From contig NZ_CP072600.1 of NCBI RefSeq assembly GCF_019891175.1, forward strand, positions 5,890,001-5,954,000: 64,000 nt of DNA. The letters are read 5' to 3'. Below the pieces are notes generated by a model. It had not been told where the DNA came from. It saw only the letters and a list, made by a program, of their open reading frames with translations, and searched no databases. The stretch comes from Leptothermofonsia sichuanensis E412. Its GTDB lineage: Bacteria > Cyanobacteriota > Cyanobacteriia > Leptolyngbyales > Leptolyngbyaceae. How positions within the stretch are numbered: position 1 is the first letter of the stretch; each line of letters begins with the position of its first letter. A program made the translations under genes and the position numbers. This document shows positions 9,846-20,632 of the stretch, piece after piece.

Positions 9846-10946
9846 TTATTCTTCAAATTCCTCAGTTAACCCCTGCAACTCCTGCTGTTGAGTGCGCCGC
9901 GAGGGGCGGCGATATTTCTTCGGCTCTAACTTTGGTTCATAGGACTGGCGACCATGGCTTTTCGTTTTCAGCTTCAGACTGGACTCCTCATCAGCCGTGC
10001 GATTTAGCTTTCCCTGGCGGGCGATCGCTTCCTCTAAAAAGTTCAAATAATGGGCATATCGCTCCCATTCACCCCGTACTGCACAATTCGGTTCATCCCG
10101 GTGTAAACAGTCACTAAACTGACAGTCTGCGACTGCCAGACGTTGCTGAGCTTCGGGGAAATAAGCTGCTAATTCCTCCGGTGCACAATCCAGTTCTGGT
10201 TGATTAAAACCGGGGGTATCTGCCAGCAGTCCCCCCTGTGGTAACTCAAATAACTCCACATGGCGAGTCGTGTGTCGCCCCCTGGCTAACTTACCCGAAA
10301 CCGCCCCCACCCGTAAATTTGCCTGCGGAATCAACCAATTAATCAGGCTGGACTTGCCAACCCCCGATGGACCAGAGACAACTGTAATTCTGTCCCTGAG
10401 CTGAGTGAGCAGAGCATCCAATCCCACCCTGGTCTTAACGCTAATTAAGAAAGGACAATAGCCCCACTCCTGTAATCGGTTCAGCCACTGGTTTTGTTCT
10501 GTGTCGGTGAGCAGGTCGCTCTTGTTTAAACATAGGCATACCCGTAATGCAGTAGATTCTGCTTTTACCAGAAACCGGCTCAATTGATAGGGATCCAGGT
10601 CGGGTTCTGCCAGGGCAAACACCAGCAGAATCTGGTTAGCATTGGCAACAGGGGGTCGATCCAGTTCAGCTTTACGCGGAAAGACCTGGGAAATTGCCCC
10701 CCGCCCCCCTGCCCAATCTGGTTCCTCGACTTCAACCCGATCGCCCACCATGACGCGCTGCCCAATTTTTTTCAGCCGCGTTCGACGGGTACAGAGGAGG
10801 GTAGGGGAGGGTGGGGGAGGAGAAAAGGAGGAGAGGGATTCCAGATCAAGCCGGACCTGGTAATAGTTCGCCTGAATTGCCAGCACGGTCCCGGTCAGAG
10901 TATTGGTGCCTGAGTTGGTCAGAAGATCTGGTAACTCAGCACTCAT
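9846..10946 (-). CDS. rsgA: ribosome biogenesis GTPase RsgA
   Basis: A 366-residue circularly permuted GTPase that assists late 30S maturation. An N-terminal OB-fold (about 15-85) is followed by permuted G motifs: NKSD (G4), then GPSGVGKSS (G1), the switch region with GRHTTRH, and DTPGF (G3). A C-terminal zinc-binding segment (CQFSDCLHRDEPNCAV) completes the family signature. A basic tail extends past the usual end. The start codon lies in the last transcribed copy of a 14-bp tandem repeat whose copies each contain an ATG; only the chosen ATG opens this frame. The gene follows the TusA-like gene at a 52-nt gap, downstream of dnaJ. Confidence 0.95.
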   Translation of the reverse strand: MSAELPDLLTNSGTNTLTGTVLAIQANYYQVRLDLESLSSFSPPPPSPTLLCTRRTRLKKIGQRVMVGDRVEVEEPDWAGGRGAISQVFPRKAELDRPPVANANQILLVFALAEPDLDPYQLSRFLVKAESTALRVCLCLNKSDLLTDTEQNQWLNRLQEWGYCPFLISVKTRVGLDALLTQLRDRITVVSGPSGVGKSSLINWLIPQANLRVGAVSGKLARGRHTTRHVELFELPQGGLLADTPGFNQPELDCAPEELAAYFPEAQQRLAVADCQFSDCLHRDEPNCAVRGEWERYAHYLNFLEEAIARQGKLNRTADEESSLKLKTKSHGRQSYEPKLEPKKYRRPSRRTQQQELQGLTEEFEE

Positions 10947-10974
10947 AACTCAGCACTCATAACTCAGCACTCAT
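10933..10974. repeat. three tandem 14-bp repeats over the rsgA start
   Basis: The unit AACTCAGCACTCAT occurs three times head to tail with no mismatch (10933-10946, 10947-10960, 10961-10974). In the direction of rsgA each unit reads ATGAGTGCTGAGTT, so three ATG codons appear in succession. The first two run into TGA five codons on; only the third opens rsgA. Two degenerate units follow at about 10975-11000. Confidence 0.9.
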
Positions 10975-10998
10975 AGCTTGATATTCATAACTTGGTAT

Positions 10999-11271
10999 TC
11001 ATAGATCGGTATTTGCGACCGCTGGACATCGGACTCTGATCGCAAAAAAGCCCGTGCGGTCTTCAATCTGCTCGATGCTGTAGCCTTCCATTGTCAGACT
11101 ATCGGGAACCTGCTCAATTGGCTCACCCGGATCTAACCAGACTTCCAGAAGCGAACCGGGAGACATCTGCTCCAGCCGCAGTTTGGTTCGCACAAAGTTG
11201 ATCGGACAAGGCGTGCCCCGCAAATCAAGCTGGGCATCTGGAGTAACTAAAGGAGAATTAAACTGACTCAT
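10999..11271 (-). CDS. TusA-family sulfurtransferase-like protein
   Basis: A 90-residue small protein of the TusA/SirA/YedF fold. The core [20 protein letters not shown] carries the conserved catalytic Cys22; the usual CPxP motif is CPIN here, so the second proline is replaced. TusA proteins relay sulfur from cysteine desulfurases to acceptors, for example in tRNA thiolation, but the partner here is unknown. The ATG overlaps the stop of dnaJ by 4 nt, showing translational coupling in the chaperone cluster. rsgA follows downstream. The family assignment is secure; the specific pathway is not. Confidence 0.88.
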   Translation of the reverse strand: MSQFNSPLVTPDAQLDLRGTPCPINFVRTKLRLEQMSPGSLLEVWLDPGEPIEQVPDSLTMEGYSIEQIEDRTGFFAIRVRCPAVANTDL

Positions 11272-12398
11272 CCGCCAAACATCTTGCCAAAAATACCTTC
11301 AATACTACCTTTACCAACGCGATCGCCCCTCAGCTTTGCCAGTTTTTCCAGCAACTCTCGCTCCTCAGCCGAGACTTTAGTTGGAATATCAACCTGGATC
11401 GTAATCAAATGATCACCCCGGCTGACCGGGTTGCCTAACCTGGGGACTCCCTTCCCCTCCAGGGTAAGTACCTTTCCAGGTTGAGTTCCGGGTGGGATCA
11501 CCAGCTCCTGCGGTTCATCAACGGTGTTCACTTCCAGGCGACAACCCAGAATGGCTTGCAGATAGCTAATTTTTAGCTCCGAAAGAATATTGATGCCTTC
11601 CCGTCGAAATTCAGCATCTTCATTTACAAACAGGTAAACATAAAGATCTCCAGCCGGGCCTCCCCGCTGCCCCGCATCCCCTTCACCAGAGACCCGTAGA
11701 CGAGTTCCATTATCAACCCCCGGTGGAATGTTGATCTTCAGTTTTTTCGTTTCCTGGCGCTGCCCATTCCCACCACAGGACTCGCACTTATCCTCAATCA
11801 TTTGCCCGGAGCCATTACAGGTTGGGCAAACCGACACTTGAGTAAAACTGCCAAAGGGGGTGCGTGTTGCTCGCCGCACTTGACCTGAACCACCACAGGT
11901 TGAACAGGTGCGCGGGCGAGTTCCTGGCTTGGCTCCTGTTCCGCCACAGGTAGCGCAGGTTTCTAAATGGTTAATCCGAATTTCGCGCTCACCGCCAAAA
12001 ATGGCTTCTCTAAATTCCAGCCTCAGGTCCAGCCGCAGATCATCTCCCCGCACAGGTCCAGTACGCCGACGAGCCGTCTGACCAGGCACTCCACCAAAAC
12101 CACTGAAGAAGCTTTCAAAAATATCAGCGAAGCCCCCCATATCACCGAAATCCTGGAATCCACCAGCCCCTGCCCCAGAACTGACCCCAGCTTCACCAAA
12201 GCGATCGTAACGGGCACGGACTTCTGGTTCCGAAAGCACTTCGTAGGCACGATTAATTTCTTTGAATCGTTCCTCGGCGCCAGCCTCCTTATTCACATCC
12301 GGATGATATTTACGGGCCAGGCGACGATACGCACGCTTAATTTCCTCCTTGTCGGCATCACGGGAAACACCGAGGATTTCATAGTAATCACGAGCCAT
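11268..12398 (-). CDS. dnaJ: chaperone DnaJ (type I Hsp40)
   Basis: A 376-residue co-chaperone that stimulates DnaK ATPase and delivers unfolded clients. All type I parts are present: J domain with HPD (about 30-36), a glycine/phenylalanine-rich linker (about 75-110), the zinc domain with four CxxCxGxG repeats ([32 protein letters not shown]), and the C-terminal client-binding domain. It lies 117 nt downstream of dnaK and overlaps the TusA-like gene by 4 nt. The set grpE-dnaK-dnaJ is complete in the window. Confidence 0.97.
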   Translation of the reverse strand: MARDYYEILGVSRDADKEEIKRAYRRLARKYHPDVNKEAGAEERFKEINRAYEVLSEPEVRARYDRFGEAGVSSGAGAGGFQDFGDMGGFADIFESFFSGFGGVPGQTARRRTGPVRGDDLRLDLRLEFREAIFGGEREIRINHLETCATCGGTGAKPGTRPRTCSTCGGSGQVRRATRTPFGSFTQVSVCPTCNGSGQMIEDKCESCGGNGQRQETKKLKINIPPGVDNGTRLRVSGEGDAGQRGGPAGDLYVYLFVNEDAEFRREGINILSELKISYLQAILGCRLEVNTVDEPQELVIPPGTQPGKVLTLEGKGVPRLGNPVSRGDHLITIQVDIPTKVSAEERELLEKLAKLRGDRVGKGSIEGIFGKMFGG

Positions 12399-12515
12399 AG
12401 ATTGCTGCTTTGAAGGGTAAAGGGATTTTAAGCACTAGGGTCATTCTAAATCCTGGGGCTTTAACTTGGACAATTAACCCGCATCTCCGCCCACCGCCTA
12501 CCACCCATACCTTAA

Positions 12516-14474
12516 CTAATCTACCGCTTCATAATCTGCTGTGACCGTCGCATCACTATCAAATTCGTTCTCCATTTCATCCGGCTGAAGCGATAGCTCA
12601 GTAGCGGCATAGGGCATCGTTGCCTCCCCACTGGCACCCCGATCTTCATCGTTTGCGTCCTGGTCAGAACGCTGATATACGGAGGTGCCCATTGTGAATA
12701 GGGTTTCTTGTAGAGCATCAATCCGCGCCCGTAACTCTTCAATCGCAATTGCCGGGTCTGCGATCGCCACCTTCAATTCAGACACTTTTTCCAGTGCCTG
12801 TACCTTCAGGGTTTCTGGAATGAATTCCCCATTATCACTCAGCACTTTCTCATAGCTATAAAATAGACTATCGGCCTGATTCTTCAGCTCAACCAGTTTC
12901 TTCCGCCGCAGGTCTTCTTCCCGGAAGACCTCCGCTTCCTGCTTCATCCGCTCAATTTCAGTCTGGCTTAACCCACCCGTGTTCGTAATCGACACACTCT
13001 GTTCACGCCCTGTTCCCTTATCACGGGCAGACACTTTTAAGATGCCGTTGGCATCAATCTCAAAGGACACTTCAATCTGGGGCACCCCCCGGGGCGCAGG
13101 TGGGATGCCATTAAGCTGGAACTTGCCCAGACTCTTGTTATCTTTCACCATGGCCCGCTCCCCCTGCAAGACATGAATCTCAACCGAGGTCTGCCCATCC
13201 GTGGCGGTGGAGAAGACCTGGGTCTTGCTGGTGGGAATGGTGGTATTCCGTTCAATGATTCTGGTAAAGACTTCACCCAGGGTTTCAATTCCCAGGGACA
13301 GGGGAGTAACATCCAGCAGCAATAGATCCTTCACCTCGCCACCCAGAACACCGCCCTGAATGGCCGCACCCAGCGCAACAGCTTCATCCGGGTCCACTGA
13401 ACGGTCTGGACTTTTCCCTTTGAAGTAGTCTGTAATTGCCTTCTGGACAGCAGGGATGCGGGTAGAACCACCGACCAGCAAGATTCGGTCAATGTCTTCT
13501 ACACTCAAAGCGGCATCCTTCAATGCCTGCTCAGTTGGTTCAATTGTGCTCTCAACCAGGCTTCTGACCAGTTCCTCAAATTTGGCACGGGTTAATTCCA
13601 TCTCCAGATGCTTGGGTCCCGTCTCATCCGCCGTAATGAACGGCAGGTTGATGGAAGTTGAAAGGGTCCCAGACAGTTCAATCTTGGCTTTCTCGGCGGC
13701 TTCCCGCAGCCGCTGGAGTGCCATTTTATCAATTGATAGGTCAATCCCTTCCTGTTCCTTGAAGCTATCGATCATCCAGTTCACAATGCGGGCGTCAAAA
13801 TCGTCTCCCCCCAGATGGTTGTTCCCAGAGGTGGCTTTGACTTCAAATACACCGTCTCCCATTTGCAGGATGGAAACATCGAAGGTGCCTCCGCCCAGGT
13901 CAAACACCAGAATGCACTGTTCGTGCTCCTGCTTATCCATTCCATAGGCCAGGGCGGCTGCCGTTGGCTCGTTGATGATCCGCATCACGTCCAGGCCAGC
14001 AATCTTGCCAGCATCCTTAGTTGCCTGTCTCTGGGCGTCGCTAAAGTAAGCCGGGACAGTAATCACAGCTTGCTGAACGGGTTCACCCAGATAATTCTCG
14101 GCATCCTGCTTCAGCTTTTGCAGGATCATGGCAGAGATTTCCTGTGGGGTGTAGGCACTGCCACGGATTTGTACATTAACCGTGTCATCCTTCCCTTTGA
14201 CGGTGCTGTAGGGAACCCGGGAGCGTTCAGTCTCCGTATCGTCCCAGCGACGACCAATAAACCGCTTGATGCTGAAGACAGTGTTCTCAGCGTTGGTGAC
14301 AGCCTGCCGTTTAGCCAGTTGACCAACGAGGCGATCGCCCGTTTTGCCAAAGCCAACCATACTGGGAGTTGTGCGCCCACCCTCCGAACTGGAGATTACA
14401 ATTGGTTGACCGCCTTCTAAGACAGCAACACAGCTATTTGTCGTTCCTAAGTCGATACCAATGACTTTTCCCAT
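12516..14474 (-). CDS. dnaK: chaperone DnaK (Hsp70)
   Basis: A 652-residue Hsp70. The nucleotide-binding domain begins with [13 protein letters not shown] and contains the phosphate-2 loop [13 protein letters not shown] and the adenosine motif [10 protein letters not shown]. The linker [18 protein letters not shown] leads into the substrate-binding domain. The acidic C-terminus (ending TADYEAVD) differs from the EEVD-type and K-rich ends of other paralogues. Cyanobacteria usually carry several dnaK genes; this one sits in the grpE-dnaK-dnaJ cluster, so it is probably the general-purpose copy. No CIRCE operator was seen upstream. Confidence 0.97.
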   Translation of the reverse strand: MGKVIGIDLGTTNSCVAVLEGGQPIVISSSEGGRTTPSMVGFGKTGDRLVGQLAKRQAVTNAENTVFSIKRFIGRRWDDTETERSRVPYSTVKGKDDTVNVQIRGSAYTPQEISAMILQKLKQDAENYLGEPVQQAVITVPAYFSDAQRQATKDAGKIAGLDVMRIINEPTAAALAYGMDKQEHEQCILVFDLGGGTFDVSILQMGDGVFEVKATSGNNHLGGDDFDARIVNWMIDSFKEQEGIDLSIDKMALQRLREAAEKAKIELSGTLSTSINLPFITADETGPKHLEMELTRAKFEELVRSLVESTIEPTEQALKDAALSVEDIDRILLVGGSTRIPAVQKAITDYFKGKSPDRSVDPDEAVALGAAIQGGVLGGEVKDLLLLDVTPLSLGIETLGEVFTRIIERNTTIPTSKTQVFSTATDGQTSVEIHVLQGERAMVKDNKSLGKFQLNGIPPAPRGVPQIEVSFEIDANGILKVSARDKGTGREQSVSITNTGGLSQTEIERMKQEAEVFREEDLRRKKLVELKNQADSLFYSYEKVLSDNGEFIPETLKVQALEKVSELKVAIADPAIAIEELRARIDALQETLFTMGTSVYQRSDQDANDEDRGASGEATMPYAATELSLQPDEMENEFDSDATVTADYEAVD

Positions 14475-14668
14475 AGCTAGTGGCGGTGAGTGAATGAAGT
14501 GAATGGGGGTAATGAGTTGCGATCAGAAACCAGGGGTGAATGGCTCACAATAAATTGTCCAATCTGTCAACTAACCCCCAAGGTTCCCAAACTCAAACAG
14601 AAATCATACGCACCTGAATAAAAAAGTTTTCAAAGCCAGAACCTGGTTTGAATCTTTGAGAACCGAAC

Positions 14669-15424
14669 CTAACCCTCGGAACCACCCTGATTCGCTTCTT
14701 CAGAAGCTAACACTGGCTCTGGGGCGGCGGCAACTTTGACCAGAGCATGACGCAAGACCTTTTCACCTAACATGTATCCTCGCTGCATTTCCTCAAGTAC
14801 AGTACCCTCAGGATATTCATCTGTTGGCTGCCGCATCACAGCTTCATGCAAGTTGGGATCAAATTCTTTGCCTTCAGACCGCATGGGAGCAACCCCAATT
14901 CGCTTGAGGCATTCTACCAACTGCTTATAGACACTTTGATAGCTTTTGTGGATGCTCGTTTCCTGCTCGGTCTGGGGTTTAATCTGGGAACGGGCACGTT
15001 CAAAATTATCAACAACTGGTAGCAATTCATTGATCGTGGAGCACTTAATTTGCAGTTCCAGTTCCTCCCGTTCTCGCTGGGTTCGCTTCCGGTAGTTATC
15101 AAAATCAGCCGCGATGCGAACACACTGACCCGTTCGCTCTTCTAGCTGCAACTTGAGGGATTTAATTTCGTTGGTCAGGGCTGTGATCGCAGCGGTGTAG
15201 TCAAACTCATCCGCCTGATCGACGCCAGTTTCAGTCGTGTCCGTATCAGTGCCCTTTGCCACCCCTGAAGGGTCTCCCTCTACTGCACCTGAGACCTCTG
15301 ATGCTGGAGCGGTTTCTGCACCAACCGTTTCTTCTGGAGAGGTCACCGCTGTCTCCTGAACACCTTCCAAGGATTCTGCTGCTGAATTTTGCATACTCTC
15401 CAACTGGTTTTCTTCGTCAATCAT
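14669..15424 (-). CDS. grpE: nucleotide exchange factor GrpE
   Basis: A 251-residue exchange factor that releases ADP from DnaK. An acidic, low-complexity N-terminal extension (about 1-80) precedes the long coiled coil (about 80-140, with [14 protein letters not shown]) and the C-terminal beta wing ([30 protein letters not shown], split here only by reading). It is the first gene of the minus-strand chaperone cluster. The upstream 60 bp hold no CIRCE inverted repeat, so control by HrcA is not supported by the sequence. Confidence 0.95.
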   Translation of the reverse strand: MIDEENQLESMQNSAAESLEGVQETAVTSPEETVGAETAPASEVSGAVEGDPSGVAKGTDTDTTETGVDQADEFDYTAAITALTNEIKSLKLQLEERTGQCVRIAADFDNYRKRTQREREELELQIKCSTINELLPVVDNFERARSQIKPQTEQETSIHKSYQSVYKQLVECLKRIGVAPMRSEGKEFDPNLHEAVMRQPTDEYPEGTVLEEMQRGYMLGEKVLRHALVKVAAAPEPVLASEEANQGGSEG

Positions 15425-15971
15425 CCTGATGTATTCCCAAACTCTGTAACTGCTAGTTGCATTACTAAACCTATCCTATACGTTCTCAGAATGAAGCGAT
15501 CGCAAGGATTAACAAGCCTCCTCCCGCTCCTCAACGCATGGCTGATTACTTAACCTTCAGGTTACCCCAAATTCCAAAAAGCACTCCGTTCTTTCCTCTG
15601 AACTGTATGGTAAGCAACGATTTGTATGCCAACCACCTGGAAGAGCTATATTTAGGGGCTATTATCTTGGATAAAGATCAAACCTCCACTTGCGGCATTG
15701 ATACAATTTTCCGTTCGAATACGATTCCTCAATTTCCTCAGATCTTAAATTTCCTCCCTTCCATCGTTCCTCTTGATTAGCAGGAATTAACTGGTTGAGA
15801 GTTATGGCAGCCTTCTGGTCTTTCCTGGTGATTTCACTTCGATTATCCTTTAGGCTAAGACCTTCCCATTGATGGCTCTGCTATGGGGAAACTTGCTTCT
15901 CTCCAGCACACGATTCTTTTCCGAAGTTTTGGGAATATTCTAGTTAAACGGCATTACTCTACCCATCCGCT
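15425..15971. other. divergent intergenic region grpE / pilB
   Basis: 547 bp separating leftward grpE and rightward pilB, so it should contain both promoters. A HIP1 octamer lies near 15500. An 80-codon plus-strand reading frame (15538-15780) has no recognisable motif, no good ribosome-binding site and no family resemblance; it is not called as a gene. Nothing else could be supported. Confidence 0.5.
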
Positions 15972-17966
15972 ATGACTAACTCCCCATCGTCACGTCGCGC
16001 TCTTGTCGTACAAAACAATTTTTCTCCGTTCGGCAATAAGCTGATTCAGTCTGGCTACGTCAACAATGAGCAGATGCAGCAGGCTCTGATTGAAAGTCGG
16101 AAGACTGGCAGGTCCTTGACTGATGTTCTGGAGTCCATTACCGGCCAGCAGTTACCGCCTGATCTACTCCGCCAGTACAAAAAGCAACAGCTCTTTGAAC
16201 TCAAAATTCTTTACGGCGTAGAGTCCCTCGATCCGGAGATTAGTCAAATCTCGACCAGTCAGGTTAGTGAGCTGATTGACAGCCTGATTTCAATCGACCT
16301 TTGCCGTCGCTACCGCCTGGTTCCATTGTCTAAGAACGATGAAACGAACAGTGTCTTAGTTGCAATGGTTGACCCAGACAATCTGGGTGCCCAGGATGAC
16401 CTGAATCGGATTTTGCGCCCACAGCAGCTATCCTTACAACGGTTGGTAATCACCTCTGAAGATTATCAGCGGTTGATCAACCGCTACCTGGACGAACAGG
16501 TCGAGCGCCAGCGACAAAAAGAGCAGGAGGAGAAAGTTGACGTTCAGGCGGATCTGGAAGAACTGGGCTATCTCGATTTGCAAGATGCCCCGGATGAAGC
16601 GGATGCCAATTTAGATGTGGCGGATGCTGAAGCGGCTCCGGTTATTGCCCTGGTCAATAAAATTATGATCAAGGCTCTCCAGGAGGGGGTTTCCGACATT
16701 CATATTGAACCTCAAGAGGAGTATCTGCGGGTTCGCTTCCGTAAAGATGGGGTGCTGCGGCAGGCCTTTGATCCATTTCCCAAAAAGATTATTCCGGCTG
16801 TGACCGCCCGCTTCAAAATTATTGCCCAACTGGATATTGCTGAACGTCGATCGCCTCAGGATGGGCGGATTCGTCGAATTTACGACGGACGCAAAATTGA
16901 CTTCCGGGTTAACACGCTCCCCAGTCGTTACGGTGAGAAAGTGGTGCTGCGGATTCTGGATAACTCAGCAACCCAGTTGGGGCTGGATAAGTTGATTACA
17001 GATCCAGAATCGCTCCAGATCGTTCAAGAAATGGTGCGGCGACCCTTTGGGTTGATTCTGGTAACAGGTCCCACGGGTTCTGGTAAAACGACAACGCTCT
17101 ATTCTGCTCTGGCTGAGAGAAATGACCCTGGGGTCAACATCAGCACGGCGGAAGACCCGATTGAATATACCCTACCGGGGCTGACTCAGGTGCAGGTAAT
17201 CCGTGAGAAGGGGATGGACTTTGCCGCCATCTTGAGAGCTTTCCTGCGGCAAGACCCGGATGTGATTCTGGTGGGTGAAACACGCGACCGGGAAACGGCA
17301 AAAACGGCAATTGAGGCAGCACTTACCGGACACCTGGTTTTGACAACCCTGCATACCAATGACGCGGCTGGCGCGATCGCCCGTCTGGATGAAATGGGGG
17401 TGGAACCTTTCATGGTTTCTGGGGCACTGATTGGTGTCGTTGCCCAGCGCCTGGTGCGGCGAGTCTGCGATGAATGCCGCATCCCTTACAGTCCCTCCAG
17501 AGAAGAACTGGCCAGATTTGGTCTGTCCGCATCGAGAGATGGCGAACTTACCCTTTACAAAGCCAATACTCTCCAACCTCATGAGGTTCAGGAAGCCCGC
17601 GCCAAAAACGAGCTTTGCCCTAAATGTGGCGGTGTTGGGTATAAGGGACGTTGCGGGGTGTACGAAATCATGCGTGTGACTGAGCGCCTGCAAAACATGA
17701 TTAACCAGGGTGCTCCCACCGACAGCATCAAAGAGGTGGCGGTCGAAGAAGGCATGCAAACCCTGCTGGCTTATAGCCTCAACCTGGTTCGGAATGGTTA
17801 TACTACGCTGGAAGAGGTTGAGCGTGTGACCTTTACGGATACTGGACTGGAATCTGAACTGAGAGCCAAGCGCAAATCCTCTCTCACCTGCAAAACCTGT
17901 AATGCAGACCTCAAACAGGAATGGCTGGACTGCCCCTACTGTATGACACCCCGCTTCCAGGATTAA
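15972..17966 (+). CDS. pilB: type IV pilus assembly ATPase PilB
   Basis: A 664-residue hexameric ATPase that powers pilus extension. An N-terminal MshEN/GSPII_E domain (about 20-180) is followed by the secretion ATPase core: Walker A GPTGSGKTTT, Asp box, Walker B-like DPDVILVGETRD, and His box TLHTNDA. A tetracysteine zinc knuckle lies in the core (CDEC and CPKC pairs), and a second C-terminal pair set (CKTC and CPYC) is an extra zinc ribbon seen in cyanobacterial PilB. It heads the plus-strand cluster pilB-pilT-pilC, which drives twitching phototaxis and DNA uptake in this group. Confidence 0.96.
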   Translation: MTNSPSSRRALVVQNNFSPFGNKLIQSGYVNNEQMQQALIESRKTGRSLTDVLESITGQQLPPDLLRQYKKQQLFELKILYGVESLDPEISQISTSQVSELIDSLISIDLCRRYRLVPLSKNDETNSVLVAMVDPDNLGAQDDLNRILRPQQLSLQRLVITSEDYQRLINRYLDEQVERQRQKEQEEKVDVQADLEELGYLDLQDAPDEADANLDVADAEAAPVIALVNKIMIKALQEGVSDIHIEPQEEYLRVRFRKDGVLRQAFDPFPKKIIPAVTARFKIIAQLDIAERRSPQDGRIRRIYDGRKIDFRVNTLPSRYGEKVVLRILDNSATQLGLDKLITDPESLQIVQEMVRRPFGLILVTGPTGSGKTTTLYSALAERNDPGVNISTAEDPIEYTLPGLTQVQVIREKGMDFAAILRAFLRQDPDVILVGETRDRETAKTAIEAALTGHLVLTTLHTNDAAGAIARLDEMGVEPFMVSGALIGVVAQRLVRRVCDECRIPYSPSREELARFGLSASRDGELTLYKANTLQPHEVQEARAKNELCPKCGGVGYKGRCGVYEIMRVTERLQNMINQGAPTDSIKEVAVEEGMQTLLAYSLNLVRNGYTTLEEVERVTFTDTGLESELRAKRKSSLTCKTCNADLKQEWLDCPYCMTPRFQD

Positions 17967-18138
17967 GACCTATCGGCTGTGGTGTATCGGCTCTGGTTTG
18001 CCGTCAATCAGGAGCCTGGTAAATTGCGATCGCTCCCGTGAAATCTCTCAGGTTCCGGTGGGTAGACTAGAGTGTTAAAGGGTTAAGCGATCGAGCCAAA
18101 TATTTCATTGCCAAATCATTGCCAAAGGAGCAAGCCTC

Positions 18139-19254
18139 ATGGAGTTAATGATCGAAGACCTGATGGAGCAGCTAATCGAAATGGGAGGCTCCGACCTGCA
18201 CCTGACAGCAGGACTTCCTCCGTACTTCCGAATCAGTGGTCACCTGCAACCAATCGGCGATCAGGCACTCACGGCTGAAGAATGCCAGAGACTTATTTTC
18301 AGTATGCTGAACAACACTCAGCGCAAAAATCTGGAACAAAACTGGGAACTGGACTGCTCCTATGGTGTCAGAGGATTAGCCCGGTTCCGCGTCAACGTTT
18401 ATAAAGACCGGGGTACCTACGCCGCCTGTCTGCGAGCACTCAGTTCCAAAATTCCCAACTTTGACAAGCTGGGGCTTCCAGATGTTGTGCGGGAAATGTC
18501 CGAAAAGCCAAGAGGATTGATTCTGGTAACTGGACCGACCGGCTCAGGAAAAACCACCACGCTGGCGGCCATGATTGACTTGATCAATCGCACGCGAGCA
18601 GAGCACATCCTTACCATTGAAGACCCGATTGAGTTTGTTTATGAGCCGATCAAGAGTCTGGTCCACCAGCGCCAACTGGGAGAAGATACCAAGAGCTTTG
18701 CAAATGCGCTGAGAGCCGCGCTGCGGGAAGATCCAGACATTATTCTGGTGGGTGAGATGCGTGACCTGGAAACCATCTCGCTGGCAATTTCTGCAGCGGA
18801 AACAGGACACCTCGTCTTTGCCACTCTGCACACCAGTTCAGCGGCTCAGACCGTTGACCGGATGATTGATGTGTTCCCGGCTGAGCGGCAAACCCAGGTG
18901 AGGGTTCAGCTTTCCAACTCGCTGGTAGCCGTCTTCAGCCAGACACTGGTTCCCAAGAAAAATCCGAAACCAGGTGAGTACGGTCGGGTCATGGCTCAGG
19001 AAATCATGATTGTAACCCCTGCTATTTCTAACTTAATTCGGGAAGGTAAAACAGCTCAAATTTACTCTGCCATTCAGACGGGGGGTAAGTTAGGGATGCA
19101 GACGCTGGAAAAAGTTCTGTCCGATCAGTACAAAGCTGGATTGATTACCTTTGAATCAGCCATGTCCAAAACGTCCCGTCCAGATGAACTCCAGCGCCTG
19201 ATCGGGGGTTCTCCTGCAGGAGCCGCTCAGGCAGGCATGGCAGCTCGCCATTAA
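18139..19254 (+). CDS. pilT: type IV pilus retraction ATPase PilT
   Basis: A 371-residue retraction motor. The PilT N-terminal PAS-like part includes GGSDLHLTAGLPP; the ATPase core has Walker A GPTGSGKTTT, Walker B-like DPDIILVGEMRD and the His box TLHTSSA. AIRLIRE-like retraction motif equivalents appear as AISNLIREGKTAQIYS. Length matches the family. The gene lies 172 nt after pilB and 150 nt before pilC, in the usual order. GGAG at about eight bases before ATG supports the start. Confidence 0.96.
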   Translation: MELMIEDLMEQLIEMGGSDLHLTAGLPPYFRISGHLQPIGDQALTAEECQRLIFSMLNNTQRKNLEQNWELDCSYGVRGLARFRVNVYKDRGTYAACLRALSSKIPNFDKLGLPDVVREMSEKPRGLILVTGPTGSGKTTTLAAMIDLINRTRAEHILTIEDPIEFVYEPIKSLVHQRQLGEDTKSFANALRAALREDPDIILVGEMRDLETISLAISAAETGHLVFATLHTSSAAQTVDRMIDVFPAERQTQVRVQLSNSLVAVFSQTLVPKKNPKPGEYGRVMAQEIMIVTPAISNLIREGKTAQIYSAIQTGGKLGMQTLEKVLSDQYKAGLITFESAMSKTSRPDELQRLIGGSPAGAAQAGMAARH

Positions 19255-19404
19255 ATTAAGGCGGTTTTGGTGGACAGGCTGGTATTGACTTCGTTACAGG
19301 TCTTTAGTTACAAGTCTTTACACTATTCGCCAACACCGTTTTGATGTGCATGATAGAAGCATCGTAATAAGTTGCACTTCATTCGTTCCACCCAGGTATC
19401 TGCT

Positions 19405-20628
19405 ATGCCTACCTTCGTTGCCCGCGTTCAAGACGCTAAAGGGAATGCCCGGAGAGAGAAAATTGTTGCTGAAACTATTTCAGACGCACGGACTGCTCTG
19501 CGTGAGAAAGGGCTTTTCATTCAAGAGTTGAAGCAGGATGAAGGTCTGTCAATGAACTTCGATATGAAGAAGTTGAAGACCTCGATGGCTTCAGTGTCCG
19601 TCAAGGACAAGGCCGTCTTTTCACGCCAGTTTGCGGCACTGGTCAATGCTGGGGTGGCAATGGTCCGAGGGTTGGGGGTGTTGTCTGAGCAATGCCAGAA
19701 CCCGAAGTTGAAAAATGCGCTGATGGAAATCAGTGCGGATGTGCAGCAGGGGATGAACCTCTCAGATGCAATGCGGAAACATCCCCAATGCTTCGATAAC
19801 CTTTACACCAGTATGATTCAGGCAGGAGAAGTGGGTGGGGTGCTGGATGAAGTCCTCAACCGTCTGGCCAAGTTGCTGGAAGATATTGCCCGGTTGCAAA
19901 ACCAGATCAAGTCTGCCATGGCTTACCCGGTGACCGTTGGCATTCTGGCAACAATTATTTTCATTGCAATGACGGTATTTTTGTTACCTATTTTTGCCAA
20001 TATCTTTAAGGAAATTGGAACGGAACTTCCCGCATTCACTCAAATGATGTTGGGGATTAGTGAATTTTTGCGAAGTCCAAACGTCCTGATTTTGATTATT
20101 CTGATTCCTGTGGCACTGTTTGCCTATCGGCAATACTACAAAACCCGGGCTGGACGGGAAACGATGGACCGCCTGTTCCTGAAACTGCCTCTATTTGGTG
20201 ACCTGATTCAAAAAACGGCAACTGCTCGCTTCTGCCGAACCTTTGGGGCACTGACCCGTTCTGGCGTTCCTATTTTGACCTGCCTGGAAATTGTTCGAGA
20301 TACAGCAGGCAACCAGGTGATTGCAAATGCAGTAGACGAAGCCCGGCGGGAAATTCAAACCGGAGGACTTATCAGCATTGCCCTCCAGAAGGAGCAGGTT
20401 TTCCCACTGATGGCAATTCAGATGATCAGCATTGGGGAAGAAACCGGAGAGATCGATAAGATGCTGATGAAAGTGGCAGATTTTTATGAAGATGAGGTGG
20501 AGCAGGCGGTAAAGGCTTTAACCAGCATCATGGAGCCGATTATGATCATCTTCCTGGGAGGAATGGTGGGTTCGATCCTTCTGTCAATGTATCTGCCCAT
20601 GTTCGCTGTGTTTGAGAAGTTGGGTTAG
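19405..20628 (+). CDS. pilC: type IV pilus inner-membrane platform protein PilC
   Basis: A 407-residue platform protein that couples PilB and PilT to pilin assembly. Two GspF domains (about 70-195 and 275-397) are each followed by membrane segments (helices near 180-200, 225-245 and 380-402). Typical features are VFSRQFAALVNAGV and the second-domain RFCRTFGALTRSGVPIL. The ATG at 19405 (MPTFVARVQDAKG) matches the family's N-terminus; an in-frame upstream codon at 19372 would add a segment unlike other PilC proteins. Confidence 0.95.
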   Translation: MPTFVARVQDAKGNARREKIVAETISDARTALREKGLFIQELKQDEGLSMNFDMKKLKTSMASVSVKDKAVFSRQFAALVNAGVAMVRGLGVLSEQCQNPKLKNALMEISADVQQGMNLSDAMRKHPQCFDNLYTSMIQAGEVGGVLDEVLNRLAKLLEDIARLQNQIKSAMAYPVTVGILATIIFIAMTVFLLPIFANIFKEIGTELPAFTQMMLGISEFLRSPNVLILIILIPVALFAYRQYYKTRAGRETMDRLFLKLPLFGDLIQKTATARFCRTFGALTRSGVPILTCLEIVRDTAGNQVIANAVDEARREIQTGGLISIALQKEQVFPLMAIQMISIGEETGEIDKMLMKVADFYEDEVEQAVKALTSIMEPIMIIFLGGMVGSILLSMYLPMFAVFEKLG

Positions 20629-20632
20629 TCAG

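Noticed and set aside
10933-10974. Tandem repeats as a CRISPR array
   Set aside because: Units are 14 bp, directly adjacent and have no spacers; no cas genes are in the window.
15425-15540. Possible CIRCE operator before grpE
   Set aside because: No TTAGCACTC-N9-GAGTGCTAA inverted repeat is present. The AGCACTC near rsgA belongs to a tandem repeat, not to CIRCE.
15538-15780. 80-codon frame between grpE and pilB
   Set aside because: No ribosome-binding site, motif or family resemblance; it fits a promoter region.
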